Shown: positions 26,688 to 35,033 of the stretch, in pieces | Layout: every line of letters starts with the position of its first letter | Numbering within the stretch: the stretch's first letter is position 1 | Source: Larkinella knui | GTDB taxonomy: Bacteria > Bacteroidota > Bacteroidia > Cytophagales > Spirosomataceae | Assembly: GCF_003858645.1 (NCBI RefSeq) | Contig: NZ_RQJP01000004.1 | Location: forward strand, 806,001 to 870,000 | Direction: 5' to 3' | DNA: 64,000 nucleotides | Made by a program: the position numbers and the translations under genes | The notes under the pieces: model-generated | Told to the model about the DNA's origin: nothing | Database searches by the model: none | What the model saw: only the letters and a program-made list of their open reading frames with translations

Positions 26688-28118
26688 CTACCAGACATAC
26701 GTTCCCACCGACCCCGCCGGTAAACTCGCCGTCATCACCTTTCCCTGCGATCGAACCAAGAAGGTTTGTGCAGCCGCATTCTCGTTGAGAACGATCAGCG
26801 CCCGGCGCCCATCCGGCGTTTTGAAGGCCACATTCGGCAGATTTGGGGCCAGACTGGACGCAATCCGGACAGAACCGGGCCGAACGAATTTGGACGCGGA
26901 GGCAATGATGTAATACGCCGGATTGCGGGTAACGGTAGATCCGTCGATCGTCAGCGCGCCCAGACAGCGGTCGCAACCGCCGATGGTATGCGGTTTTTGC
27001 TGCGGATCGGCCGCCAGATTCCACTGCAAAACCGTGCGCGCCCAGTTGCGGGGGGCACCCACAATCAGGTTTTTAACGTGCCAGGCCAGATCGCCCTTCA
27101 GATTGCCGGGTGCCCCGATCCACTGCTCGGTGAAATAAAGGCTCTTATCGGGATAAGCCTTATGGACCTCCGACAAGGCTTCAATGTTACCGCCATACAG
27201 GTGAAAAGCCGAACCATCGACGTAGGAACGGGCTTCCGGGTCGTTCAGGATGGTGATGGGGTAATCCGGCTGGTCGGCATTGTGGTCGTACAAAATGATT
27301 TTGGTGTCGATGCCGGCGGTTTTAAAAGCCGGCCCCAGGCTCTTTTTGATAAAAACCGCCTGCTCTTCGGGTTGCATCAGCAGGCTCGGATTATTTCCCG
27401 GATGCAGCGGTTCGTTCTGAATCGTAATGGCATCGATCCGGATGCCTTCCGCTTTCATGCCCTGCATATACTTCACAAAATACCGGGCGTAAGCATCGTA
27501 GAATTCCGGTTTCAAACGGCCTCCTTTCGAGTTGCCGTTGGTTTTCATCCAGGTTGGTGGCGACCACGGCGACCCCAGAATTTTCAGGTTCGGATTGATC
27601 GCCAGAATTTGCTTCAAAACCGGAATCAAATGCTGCCGATCCGGTTCCAGGCTAAATTGCGTTAGGTCGGGGTCCGTCTGGCCGGCCGGTAAATCATCGT
27701 ACGAAAAAACACGATCGTCCAGGTCCGAAGCGCCAATGCTGACCCGCAGGTAACTTACGCCAATGTTTTTGCCGTCCGTAGCAAATAATTCCTTGAGCAA
27801 AGCCGCACGCCCGGAAGCCGTCATCCGGTTGATTAGCATGGCGCTGCCGCCCGTCAGCGTATACCCAAAACCGTCGATGGATTGGAACGTCCGGGTTTCG
27901 TCTACGTCGATGGTGGGCGGCTGGCCGGTTGCCTTGCCAAAATTGAGGGCGGTATTCTGCTTTTCAAACAGCACCGACCGATCGGGATCGATGAGCCAGA
28001 ATTCCACGTCTGCGGCCGCTTGCCGCAGGGTGGTTTTGCGCTGACAGCCCGTATAAAAGAAGAGCAGGCTCAACAGGGCAAGGCTTATCAACGTGGTTTT
28101 TAGGCTGAAGACGTTCAT
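26688..28118 (-). CDS. Glycoside hydrolase family 30 lipoprotein (glucosylceramidase-like)
   Basis: 476 residues from the start at 28118, chosen because it begins the lipoprotein signal M-N-V-F-S-L-K-T-T-L-I-S-L with lipobox Y-T-G-C; an open frame continues to 28277 but without signal features. GH30 hallmarks are Q-S-I-D-G-F-G-Y-T-L-T-G-G, L-R-V-S-I-G-A-S-D, S-P-W-S-P-P-T-W-M-K, the acid/base Glu in T-I-Q-N-E-P-L-H-P and the nucleophile Glu in Y-F-T-E-Q-W. A C-terminal beta domain follows. The family cleaves beta-1,6- or beta-1,3-linked glucans, glucosylceramide or xylan; the specificity here is not decided. It heads the locus that also holds SusC/SusD. Confidence 0.92.
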   Translation of the reverse strand: MNVFSLKTTLISLALLSLLFFYTGCQRKTTLRQAAADVEFWLIDPDRSVLFEKQNTALNFGKATGQPPTIDVDETRTFQSIDGFGYTLTGGSAMLINRMTASGRAALLKELFATDGKNIGVSYLRVSIGASDLDDRVFSYDDLPAGQTDPDLTQFSLEPDRQHLIPVLKQILAINPNLKILGSPWSPPTWMKTNGNSKGGRLKPEFYDAYARYFVKYMQGMKAEGIRIDAITIQNEPLHPGNNPSLLMQPEEQAVFIKKSLGPAFKTAGIDTKIILYDHNADQPDYPITILNDPEARSYVDGSAFHLYGGNIEALSEVHKAYPDKSLYFTEQWIGAPGNLKGDLAWHVKNLIVGAPRNWARTVLQWNLAADPQQKPHTIGGCDRCLGALTIDGSTVTRNPAYYIIASASKFVRPGSVRIASSLAPNLPNVAFKTPDGRRALIVLNENAAAQTFLVRSQGKVMTASLPAGSVGTYVW

Positions 28119-28158
28119 GGCTGCGTTCGGGATTCGGGCGGTTTTTGTCGTGCCGACA

Positions 28159-28188
28159 TTGGCAGAACAAATCGGATGGCTACCTTTG
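28159..28188 (+). promoter_or_regulatory. Bacteroidetes-type promoter of the EamA gene
   Basis: TACCTTTG (28181-28188) matches the Bacteroidetes -7 consensus TAnnTTTG exactly; TTG at 28159-28161 lies 19 bp upstream and can serve as the -33 element. The -7 box ends only three bases before the ATG at 28192, so the mRNA would be leaderless or nearly so. The site sits between divergent GH30 and EamA genes. Confidence 0.5.
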
Positions 28189-28191
28189 TTT

Positions 28192-29082
28192 ATGTCTTCC
28201 CGCCTAAGTTTATTCATCGGCATTCTGTGCATCAGCATCTTCCCGGTTTTGATCCGATCGACGCCGATTTCCGGCATCAGCGATGCATTTTATCGCATGA
28301 GCATTGCCACAATGCTGCTTTGGCCGTATGTGATAGTCAGGAGAAAATGGCAAGCTAAAACAGGGCTTTACTGGAAACCCATTGTGGTGTGCGGAGTATT
28401 TTTTGCCTCCGATATTGCCGTCTGGAACCTGTCTATTCAGGGATCGACCGCCACGCAGGCCAGTCTGCTCACCAACCTGTCGCCCATTTGGGTAGGCATC
28501 GGGACGTTTTTATTTTTCCCTGACAAACCGACGAAGTACTTCTGGATTGGCACGGCCACCGCGCTCGTGGGGCTTGTCCTCCTGGTGGGTGCTGAGACTT
28601 TTTTGACGATGCAGGTTGATAGAGCCTTTCTGCTGGGTGTTTTATCCGGGTTGTTTTATGCCGGTTACATTGTGGTGAGCAAAACGGTGCTAAAAAAGGT
28701 CTCCGTTCTGAATTTTATGGCTTGCAGCATGACCGTCTCCAGCCTTTTTCTGCTGAGTGTATGCCTGGTTTTGGACCAACCTTTGTCGGGATTTGAACCC
28801 CGTATCTGGGGTTCTTTGCTCATTCAAGCCCTGATTTGTCAGCTTTTAGGCTGGTTTTCGGTCAGTCACGCCCTTCGGAAAATCGATGCGCAACGGGTTT
28901 CGCTGAGTCTGTTGAGTCAGGCCGTCGTGACCGGCTTTTTAGCCTGGCTGTTTATCGATGAACAAATCACGCTGCAAATGATGCTGGGCGGACTCATCAT
29001 TCTGCTGGGCATTGCCATCACGTTTAAACGGACCCACGGACCGCCGGGCGACGCCCGGCGGTCCGTGGAGACTAGCCAATAA
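28192..29082 (+). CDS. EamA/DMT family transporter
   Basis: 296 residues with ten hydrophobic helices in two homologous halves, the layout of drug/metabolite transporters (RhaT/EamA). The second half contains the typical L-S-Q-A-V-V-T-G-F-L-A-W-L and E-Q-I-T-L-Q-M-M-L-G-G-L-I-I-L-L-G-I pattern. The start at 28192 removes a hydrophilic out-of-context extension reaching 28093 and coincides with the promoter. The last dozen codons are formed by a palindromic element (29034-29068) and give the odd tail T-H-G-P-P-G-D-A-R-R-S-V; the 3' end overlaps the convergent thioredoxin gene by 11 bp. The substrate is unknown. Confidence 0.88.
   Translation: MSSRLSLFIGILCISIFPVLIRSTPISGISDAFYRMSIATMLLWPYVIVRRKWQAKTGLYWKPIVVCGVFFASDIAVWNLSIQGSTATQASLLTNLSPIWVGIGTFLFFPDKPTKYFWIGTATALVGLVLLVGAETFLTMQVDRAFLLGVLSGLFYAGYIVVSKTVLKKVSVLNFMACSMTVSSLFLLSVCLVLDQPLSGFEPRIWGSLLIQALICQLLGWFSVSHALRKIDAQRVSLSLLSQAVVTGFLAWLFIDEQITLQMMLGGLIILLGIAITFKRTHGPPGDARRSVETSQ
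29034..29068. repeat. Perfect palindrome at convergent gene ends, dispersed repeat
   Basis: CCACGGACCGCCGGGCG (29034-29050) and its exact complement (29052-29068) flank a single base. It encodes the C-terminus of the EamA protein and ends three bases before the thioredoxin stop. The right arm CCGGCGGTCCGTGG recurs at 43846-43859, so the sequence is a dispersed element. It may also end transcription from both sides. Confidence 0.7.
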
Positions 29083-29398
29083 CCGGCCGCACCATCGCTT
29101 CCAGCTTCTGAAGCGGTAAAACACCCGATTGCCGCCAGATCACTTTACCTTTGTGAAATAGAATCATGGTCGGTACGCTCTGAATCTGGTACGTTCCTGA
29201 AGCCCAGCGGCTTTTATCGACATCAACCTTGATGATGCGCAGTTTGTCGCCGGTTCGTTCGGCCAGTTGTTTCAGCGTTGGGGCCAGAACCTTACAAGGT
29301 CCGCACCAGTCGGCGTAAAAATCGACCAGCACGGGCTTGTCGCCCCGGATAATATCGTGGAATGATTCGTTTTGTGTGGGGTTTGCTGCGTTGCTCAT
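29072..29398 (-). CDS. Thioredoxin
   Basis: 108 residues with the active site W-C-G-P-C at about 41-45, the preceding V-L-V-D-F-Y-A-D and the cis-proline region S-V-P-T-M-I-L-F. It is a cytoplasmic disulfide reductase of normal thioredoxin size. The start M-S-N-A-A-N-P-T at 29398 is preferred to 29494 because the additional 32 residues look neither like a signal peptide nor like a thioredoxin. One difference from classical thioredoxin is the segment D-K-S-R-W-A-S-G-T-Y in place of the usual N-P-G-T-A-x-x-Y. Confidence 0.92.
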   Translation of the reverse strand: MSNAANPTQNESFHDIIRGDKPVLVDFYADWCGPCKVLAPTLKQLAERTGDKLRIIKVDVDKSRWASGTYQIQSVPTMILFHKGKVIWRQSGVLPLQKLEAMVRPVIG

Positions 29399-29609
29399 AG
29401 CCAGTTGCCGGGCACTATAGACACCGGCAAAAGGGTAACAACGCGAGCCGTCAGGAAGTTTTATCGAGTGAGAATTGAATCGGAAGCTTTTCATACTCGT
29501 ACCACGGAATGGCTATAAATAGGGGTAATTTAGGGTGCTAATCAACGATAAACTTGTATTTAACGGGTTTATTTGTATACTGCCTTGATCGTCACGTATT
29601 TTCGGGTCT

Positions 29610-30419
29610 ATGTCAAACGAAACCGCCACCAACCGGGCCGCTATGCCCAAAACGGCCAATCCGGTTCTGGATCGCAGAACTGTTGAAAATGCAAACCGCA
29701 ATTTGTTGAAACACCTCAAACCGGGTCTGTCGGTGCTGGATGTGGGGTGTGGTTCCGGAGCCATCACGCGGGGCATTGCCGAGCGGGTTGGTGCTCAGGG
29801 GCGTGTTCTGGGGATTGATCCCAGCGCTAACCTGATTGATCAGGCCCGGCAGCATTCCGGCGAATTACCGCAACTGGAGTTCCGGCAGGCGGATATTTAC
29901 AGCTTTGAATCTTCCGAACAATTTGATGTGGTGACCTGCGCCCGGGTGTTGCAATGGCTTGCTCAGCCCCAGGAAGCGCTGGTCAGGCTGGAGAAGCTGG
30001 TAAAACCGGGCGGTTTTCTGGCCATACTGGACTATAATCACGAAAAGATCGAATGGACACCCGAACCGCCCGAAGCCATGAAGAAATTTTACGGGGCGTT
30101 TCTCAAATGGCGACAGGAAGCGGGTTTCGACAATGCCATCGCTGATCATTTGAAAGACCAGTTCCTGCAAATTGGCTTCGAAAAAATAACGATTGAACCG
30201 CAGTTTGAAATCAGCCGGAAAAGCGACCCGACGTTTGCGGAGGAAAGCCAGATCTGGTCGGAAGTGGCCCGGCTCCGCGGACCTCAGTTGGTGCAAGACG
30301 GGTACATTTCGGAAGAAGAACGGACGGCCGCCATCGAAACCTACTCGGAGTGGATTGCCACAACCGGCGAATCCATGCAGTTGTATCTATTGGCAGTAGA
30401 GGCTAAAAAGAACGGATAA
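29610..30419 (+). CDS. Class I SAM-dependent methyltransferase
   Basis: 269 residues. The SAM-binding motif L-D-V-G-C-G-S-G-A-I-T-R-G is at about 47-59, followed by motif II V-L-G-I-D-P-S-A and D-V-V-T-C-A-R-V-L-Q-W-L-A-Q-P near 105-120, then the K-P-G-G-F-L-A-I-L-D motif III. The acceptor (small molecule, lipid or quinone) cannot be told from sequence. It is a single gene ending at a strong bidirectional terminator. Confidence 0.9.
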   Translation: MSNETATNRAAMPKTANPVLDRRTVENANRNLLKHLKPGLSVLDVGCGSGAITRGIAERVGAQGRVLGIDPSANLIDQARQHSGELPQLEFRQADIYSFESSEQFDVVTCARVLQWLAQPQEALVRLEKLVKPGGFLAILDYNHEKIEWTPEPPEAMKKFYGAFLKWRQEAGFDNAIADHLKDQFLQIGFEKITIEPQFEISRKSDPTFAEESQIWSEVARLRGPQLVQDGYISEEERTAAIETYSEWIATTGESMQLYLLAVEAKKNG

Positions 30420-30431
30420 TGCTGCGGTTTA

Positions 30432-30483
30432 CCGTTTTCGACAGCTGACGCATTCTTATTCGTGCGTCAGCCGTCGAAAATGG
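30432..30483. terminator. Bidirectional terminator between convergent genes
   Basis: Arms 30435-30452 (TTTTCGACAGCTGACGCA) and 30463-30480 pair over 18 bp with one mismatch, extended by three pairs and a G-T outside. The stem starts with T-runs on each strand. It separates the methyltransferase (stop at 30419) from the FKBP gene (stop at 30492). Confidence 0.8.
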
Positions 30484-30491
30484 AAAGCGGT

Positions 30492-31400
30492 TTATTTGGC
30501 TGATCGAACGGTTATTTCAAACGCCAATGGTGAATAGGGCGTTACGACGTAATACCCTTTGGAATCCGAACTACCTTGAGCGCCATAACCAACTGCGGAT
30601 GGGAAAACCAGCAACGCTTTATCCCCCACGTTCAGTTTGGTAATGCCTTCGCTGAAACCAACTATGTATTGCCCGGAATTAGGTTTCAGCGTCAATGAGT
30701 CACTTTTATCAAAAGGTGTAGTACCCCGCAGTAGATTAGCGGTATAAGCAACGGTTACAGTCTGGTTAATGTTTACACGGGCACCCGTTCCTTTCGTAAG
30801 CCGATATACCCGAACATTATTGGCGGTGGTAGTATCCGGAGCGGGCAGCTTTTTAAGGGCCGCATAATCGTCCATCTGCTGTATTTCCGTGCGTGAGCGT
30901 ATTAACTTAACATCGAAGATAACGGCACTGTATTTCGGTAAATTGGCCCGGGTGTCATCGTTACCAAAGGCGAGGTTGGACGTCATAAAAAACTGCGCAC
31001 TCTGCCCTTCCTGCATCAGTTGGAAACCTTCCTCCAGGCCGGCCACAACCACGCGCGACAGGAAAGGAATGTAAGCGGATTTGGTACGGTTGGTACTGTC
31101 GACCACAATGGCTTTGCCGCTGGCCGGGTCAATATAAGACAAGGTATATCTGAACTCCAGTTCATCGCCCGGCGTTGCCGTTCTGGTTGAGGTCGGGCTG
31201 CCCGAAAGAATGTAGTAGAGTCCCGAAGCGGTGGTCTTCACCTTGTCCTGCAACTGATTGGCAGTGAGGTAGTTTTTGATTTGCTGATCGTTTTCTGCCG
31301 CCTTGCCCAGACTTTCATCGGTGAGGTTATTATTCATACAGGAAGCCAAACCGACCACCAGAAATAAGGCAATAAAGGCCCTTAAATGTTTTGAATTCAT
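30492..31400 (-). CDS. FKBP-type peptidyl-prolyl isomerase lipoprotein
   Basis: 302 residues from the start at 31400, chosen for its lipoprotein signal M-N-S-K-H-L-R-A-F-I-A-L with lipobox L-A-S-C. Two FKBP-like units follow: the first at about 80-190 (S-G-L-Y-Y-I-L, P-G-D-E-L-E-F-R-Y, G-L-E-E-G-F-Q-L-M) and the second at about 205-300 (V-T-V-A-Y-T-A-N-L, G-F-S-E-G-I-T-K-L-N-V-G, Y-G-A-Q-G, P-L-A-F-E-I-T-V). It is probably a periplasmic folding helper. Several aromatic pocket residues of canonical FKBPs are replaced in the first unit, so it may be inactive. Confidence 0.87.
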   Translation of the reverse strand: MNSKHLRAFIALFLVVGLASCMNNNLTDESLGKAAENDQQIKNYLTANQLQDKVKTTASGLYYILSGSPTSTRTATPGDELEFRYTLSYIDPASGKAIVVDSTNRTKSAYIPFLSRVVVAGLEEGFQLMQEGQSAQFFMTSNLAFGNDDTRANLPKYSAVIFDVKLIRSRTEIQQMDDYAALKKLPAPDTTTANNVRVYRLTKGTGARVNINQTVTVAYTANLLRGTTPFDKSDSLTLKPNSGQYIVGFSEGITKLNVGDKALLVFPSAVGYGAQGSSDSKGYYVVTPYSPLAFEITVRSAK

Positions 31401-31486
31401 GCTCGCAATAAATAGATAGAATTGATAAGGTGTAACTGTACCAATGACCCCACCTTTTGAAAAAGCGTTGCAACCGATGACAAAAT

Positions 31487-32545
31487 TTAAGGCACCAACC
31501 GGCCTTCGCCTTCCCGTAAGGTCCAAAAACGGTCCATCAGTTGCGGTTTGGTTTTGAGAGCCTTTTGCAGTTCCTCCACAGGTTCAGTCTCGCCATCATC
31601 GGCCAGCGGGAAGGTGCCAAAGTGAATGGCCACGCTCTGTTGCGATTGAATATCGTCGTGGATCTTGACCGCCTGGGCGGGCGAACAGTGAATGGGCGAC
31701 ATAAACCAGGTTGGCCGGAAGGCTCCAATCGGAACCAGTGAAAGCCGGATGGGACCAAATTTTTCTCCAATCTTCTTAAAAAACGATCCGTAGCCGGTAT
31801 CACCGACAAAATACACTTTTCCGGCCACCTCGTTATCGATGAGAAAACCGCACCAGAGCGTGGCGTCGCGGTCGAACATCCCGCGTCCGGAGAAATGCTG
31901 GGCCGGCATGCAATGAATCGTGGTGCGGTCGTTGTAGGCCAGTGAGCCATTCCAGTCCATTTCGGTAACATTTCCGCAGCCTTCATTTTCCAGAAAGGCT
32001 TTTACCCCCAAAGGGCAATACACGCGCGGCTGATCACGCTGACACAGCTTCTTAACGGTTTCAATATCAAGGTGATCCCAATGATTGTGGCTCAACAGCA
32101 GGATGTCAATTTTGGGAATATCGTCGAATCGAATCCCGGGCGGGCGATTGCGCGCCGGGCCAGCCCACTGAAAAGGACTGGTTCGTTCGTACCAAACCGG
32201 GTCCGTCATCACGTTCAGGCTATCGAATTGCAGCAAAACCGTCGAGTGATTGACAAACGTAACCCGAATCGAATCGCCCGCCACGCGGGCGGGTGGGGGA
32301 GGGCCGGGCGGTTCGTTGTGAAAGGCACCCCACGGCTTTTTATCCCGGCTCGAAAGCATCCACTGGAGTGCTTCCTTCAATCCTTTTGCTTTTACACCGT
32401 TGTAGTTATGAAACGTCGTACCGTCGAAATGGTCCGTAACCGGACCTTTGTAAGCAGGTGCGGAAATCAGGTACCCAATCGTCAGGATGACCACGATGGC
32501 AAAGACAACAAAAATCAGTAATCCGAGCAAAATTTTAGGGAGCAT
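31487..32545 (-). CDS. MBL-fold metallo-hydrolase (NAPE-PLD/UlaG-like), membrane anchored
   Basis: 352 residues. A membrane helix (about 4-27, L-G-L-L-I-F-V-V-F-A-I-V-V-I-L-T-I-G-Y) anchors the N-terminus; the catalytic domain has the metal-binding H-N-H-W-D-H near 160, T-V-L-L-Q-F-D-S-L-N-V-M-T-D-P-V-W before it, V-G-D-T-G-Y-G and a late A-I-H-F-G-T-F. The pattern F-Q-W-A-G-P-A-R-x-R-P-P-G is typical of the N-acyl-phosphatidylethanolamine phospholipase D-like branch, so a lipid or phosphodiester substrate is plausible but unproven. The fasciclin gene is 12 bp upstream on the same strand. Confidence 0.85.
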   Translation of the reverse strand: MLPKILLGLLIFVVFAIVVILTIGYLISAPAYKGPVTDHFDGTTFHNYNGVKAKGLKEALQWMLSSRDKKPWGAFHNEPPGPPPPARVAGDSIRVTFVNHSTVLLQFDSLNVMTDPVWYERTSPFQWAGPARNRPPGIRFDDIPKIDILLLSHNHWDHLDIETVKKLCQRDQPRVYCPLGVKAFLENEGCGNVTEMDWNGSLAYNDRTTIHCMPAQHFSGRGMFDRDATLWCGFLIDNEVAGKVYFVGDTGYGSFFKKIGEKFGPIRLSLVPIGAFRPTWFMSPIHCSPAQAVKIHDDIQSQQSVAIHFGTFPLADDGETEPVEELQKALKTKPQLMDRFWTLREGEGRLVP

Positions 32546-32557
32546 AAGGTGACAGCG

Positions 32558-33538
32558 TTATAACAGCACCTTGTCGATCTTATGAACCACCCCGTTGGTG
32601 GCCGTCATATTGGCGCGGGTGACGGTGGCGGGCGAAGCGATACCGCTGCTTTTTACCGTTACGGTGCTGCCCGAATTCACGGTCAGTTTGCCGGTGCTAT
32701 AAGCCGTCACATCGCCCGTGGTCAAATCATTCGAAAACAGGCGACCCGATACGACGTGGTTGGCCAGAATAGCCGTCAGTTTAGCCACCGGGACCTTGTT
32801 GATCGTATCGGCGGTGCCCAGTTTCAACGCCCGAAACGCACTGTTGGTGGGCGCAAAAGTGGTGTAAGGCTGGGTGCCGGTCAAAACGGCCGCCAGGGCC
32901 GGATTAAGGGTGGCGATTCGCAGGGCAGCAACGCCCAGCAACGACAGACTGGTGTCGGCCTGAACAACGCCCACCAGACTTCCTCCGCTGCCCGTCGGTG
33001 GTGGCAACAGAATATGATCAATGACGTGAATAACCCCGTTGGCTGCCTGAACATCGGGCGTAATGACCTTGGCTCCATTGATAAATAAACCGCCGGAACC
33101 GTTGGTGACGTAAGCAACAACCGCCTGGTTATTAATACTTAAAGACGTTTGGACGGGCTTGTTTTTTTCCATTGGAAAACCGGATGAAGCCACTGCCGCT
33201 TTCAAAACGTGGTACTGTAAAATACCGGTCAACTGCTCCTTGCTCAAGGCCGTAAGCGACGTGGCATCGGTAACACCGGAAGCTCTAAAAGCGGCATCGT
33301 TCGGGGCAAAAACCGTCAGATTCGGATTCTTGAAGGCATCGAGTTGCCCAGCCTGCCGCATGGCCGCTTCCAGAATGGTGAAGTCGCTGCTTTCAACCAC
33401 AATATCGGCAACGGTTTTCGGCTGGGCGGGAGCATCTTCCTCGGAATTGTCACAACTGGTTGTAAACGTACAAAGAACAGCTAAAACCGCTGCCATCAGC
33501 GTGCGGGTGTGGAATGAGGCAAAAAGGTTTTTTTTCAT
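32558..33538 (-). CDS. Fasciclin (FAS1) domain lipoprotein
   Basis: 326 residues. Signal with lipobox T-T-S-C (Cys at about 29), then two FAS1 domains (about 45-185 and 190-326). Each contains the family marks N-x-T-V-F-A-P-N-D-A-A-F / Y-T-T-F-A-P-T-N-S-A-F and ends in G-V-I-H-V-I-D-H-I-L-L / G-V-V-H-K-I-D-K-V-L-L. FAS1 proteins mediate adhesion or ligand binding at the cell surface. It is probably co-transcribed with the metallo-hydrolase gene 12 bp downstream. Confidence 0.92.
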   Translation of the reverse strand: MKKNLFASFHTRTLMAAVLAVLCTFTTSCDNSEEDAPAQPKTVADIVVESSDFTILEAAMRQAGQLDAFKNPNLTVFAPNDAAFRASGVTDATSLTALSKEQLTGILQYHVLKAAVASSGFPMEKNKPVQTSLSINNQAVVAYVTNGSGGLFINGAKVITPDVQAANGVIHVIDHILLPPPTGSGGSLVGVVQADTSLSLLGVAALRIATLNPALAAVLTGTQPYTTFAPTNSAFRALKLGTADTINKVPVAKLTAILANHVVSGRLFSNDLTTGDVTAYSTGKLTVNSGSTVTVKSSGIASPATVTRANMTATNGVVHKIDKVLL

Positions 33539-33715
33539 GTAAAGTTTATAAGATTAAGTACAGCATCAGGTCGGACAGACGTTTTGGCTTGCTATCTTTA
33601 TGCCGGTACTGATCAAAACGAATTCGGTTATTTATGTATTGACAGGAACGGACTGGTAACAACTACTTTACAAAACTACCAAATCCTTTGTTAAACTTAC
33701 TTTTTTGATAAACCC

Positions 33716-34318
33716 ATGAAAGAAAAATTGCTCGTGTTGGTTCTCCTGGTTACGGTTGCCGTCGGTTTTATGGCACCTACTAAAAAAATCCGTCTTTTCA
33801 ACGGCAAAGATTTGACGGGCTGGAAAATCTACGGTACTGAAAAATGGTATGTTGCTGACGGTGAATTAATCTGCGAGAGTGGCCCCGACAAGGGATACGG
33901 GTATCTGGCAACGGACAAGTTCTACAAAAATTTTGACCTGACGGTCGAGTTTAAGCAGGAAGCCAACGGCAACAGTGGCGTTTTTATCCGTTCGACGGTG
34001 GAAGGAACGAAAGTGAGCGGCTGGCAGGTTGAAGTGGCCCCACCGAACCACGATACCGGCGGTATTTACGAATCCTACGGCCGCGGCTGGCTCGTTCAGA
34101 TTCCCGATGAGAAAGAAACGATTCTGAAGGCTGAGCAATGGAACAAACTGCGCATCCGCGCCGAGGGTGACCGGGTCCAGACGTGGCTCAACGGCCAGCC
34201 GATGGTGGATCTGAAAGATGAAAAAATTGGCAAAGGCGAAGGTGGAGTCGCGCTGCAAATCCACGACGGGGGCGGTATTAAAGTCCGCTGGAAAAACCTG
34301 GAATTGAAGCCATTGTAA
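33716..34318 (+). CDS. DUF1080 (3-keto-disaccharide hydrolase fold) secreted protein
   Basis: 200 residues. Signal-like N-terminus (L-V-L-V-L-L-V-T-V-A-V-G-F), then a DUF1080 domain in jelly-roll form: I-R-L-F-N-G-K-D-L-T-G-W-K, F-D-L-T-V-E-F-K, N-S-G-V-F-I-R-S, and E-Q-W-N-K-L-R-I-R-A-E-G-D-R-V-Q-T-W-L-N-G. Some family members hydrolyse 3-keto-glycosides; many are uncharacterised. It is divergent from the fasciclin gene and ends at a strong terminator. Confidence 0.88.
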   Translation: MKEKLLVLVLLVTVAVGFMAPTKKIRLFNGKDLTGWKIYGTEKWYVADGELICESGPDKGYGYLATDKFYKNFDLTVEFKQEANGNSGVFIRSTVEGTKVSGWQVEVAPPNHDTGGIYESYGRGWLVQIPDEKETILKAEQWNKLRIRAEGDRVQTWLNGQPMVDLKDEKIGKGEGGVALQIHDGGGIKVRWKNLELKPL

Positions 34319-34323
34319 AATAA

Positions 34324-34368
34324 AAAATCGCGTTGCCACTGGCTATTCGGGCTTGGCAACGCGATTTT
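34324..34368. terminator. Perfect 15-bp stem terminator
   Basis: AAAATCGCGTTGCCA (34324-34338) and its exact complement (34354-34368) with a 15-nt loop, six bases after the DUF1080 stop. A-runs on one side and T-runs on the other allow it to work for the toxin-like remnant on the minus strand as well. Confidence 0.85.
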
Positions 34369-34484
34369 GAAAGCCTTAAAGCCCATAAAAGTCCGCATCC
34401 GTCGTGACGGTTCGGCCAGGATCGTCTGTCAAACAGGATAATTTTGTCGCCTGGGCTAAAAGAAATAGTTCTACAAAAGTTAGT

Positions 34485-35033
34485 TCACAGATACGATAAC
34501 ATCGTATTCTGTACAACCCATTTCGGCAATGGCTTACTATCTGCCATCAGTTCAGTTATCATGGAATAGGTAACATCGACAAGTCTCACCTGATGGAACA
34601 GGTTTTTATTCTCCTCAAAAAGTGGGAAAGTATTGGTGTACATTTCTTCAATTACCTCCTGTCTGACTTCGTGACCACCATTCAAATACCGAGCTTTCGC
34701 ACGATTAATACACAGTTCCAGATCATCCGTGAAAAACAGTACCAAGTTAATCTGGTTTGACCGGTCGAAGTTCGCAATCGACTTTAGAAATGCATAATGG
34801 GAGGAGAAACCTAAATTTAGCTCCAGGGCAAAGTCGTCCTTTTTAAAGAGAAAATCCCGTATTTTTTGATTGGTTGTCAGGGAAGCAATATCTTGATAAT
34901 CGGTGAAGCCTTGTTTTTTATATTGATAAGCCGCCAGATCCTGATAAATTATGGGTACGCCTGCCGGGATTAATTCCTTGGCATTGGTACTCTTGCCGAT
35001 ACCGGGAGGACCTGCAATCAGTTAAATTGTCAT
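34485..35033 (-). pseudogene. Zeta-toxin-like P-loop ATPase with a premature stop at codon 4
   Basis: The minus-strand frame reads M-T-I, a TAA stop (35022-35024), then an uninterrupted 178-codon frame starting L-I-A-G-P-P-G-I-G-K-S-T, a perfect Walker A. Further marks of the zeta toxin/COG4185 kinases are D-F-A-L-E-L-N-L-G-F (compare F-A-x-E-T-T-L), L-V-L-F-F-T-D-D and G-G-H-E-V-R-Q-E-V-I-E-E-M-Y-T-N-T. Between the stop and codon 97 there is no ATG, GTG or TTG, so the P-loop cannot be made from a usual start; a TTG at 34745 would give only an 86-residue tail. A single T-to-A change (TTA Leu to TAA) explains it. The ATG overlaps the stop of the upstream small gene (ATGA). A sequencing error is the main alternative. 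Confidence 0.8.

Noticed and set aside
26527-27024. Minus-strand frame of 165 codons at the end of the GH30 gene
   Set aside because: Out of frame with GH30 over most of its length and without family features.
34485-34745. Independent 86-residue protein starting at a TTG
   Set aside because: The same frame continues upstream through a perfect P-loop, so this is the tail of the broken zeta-like gene.
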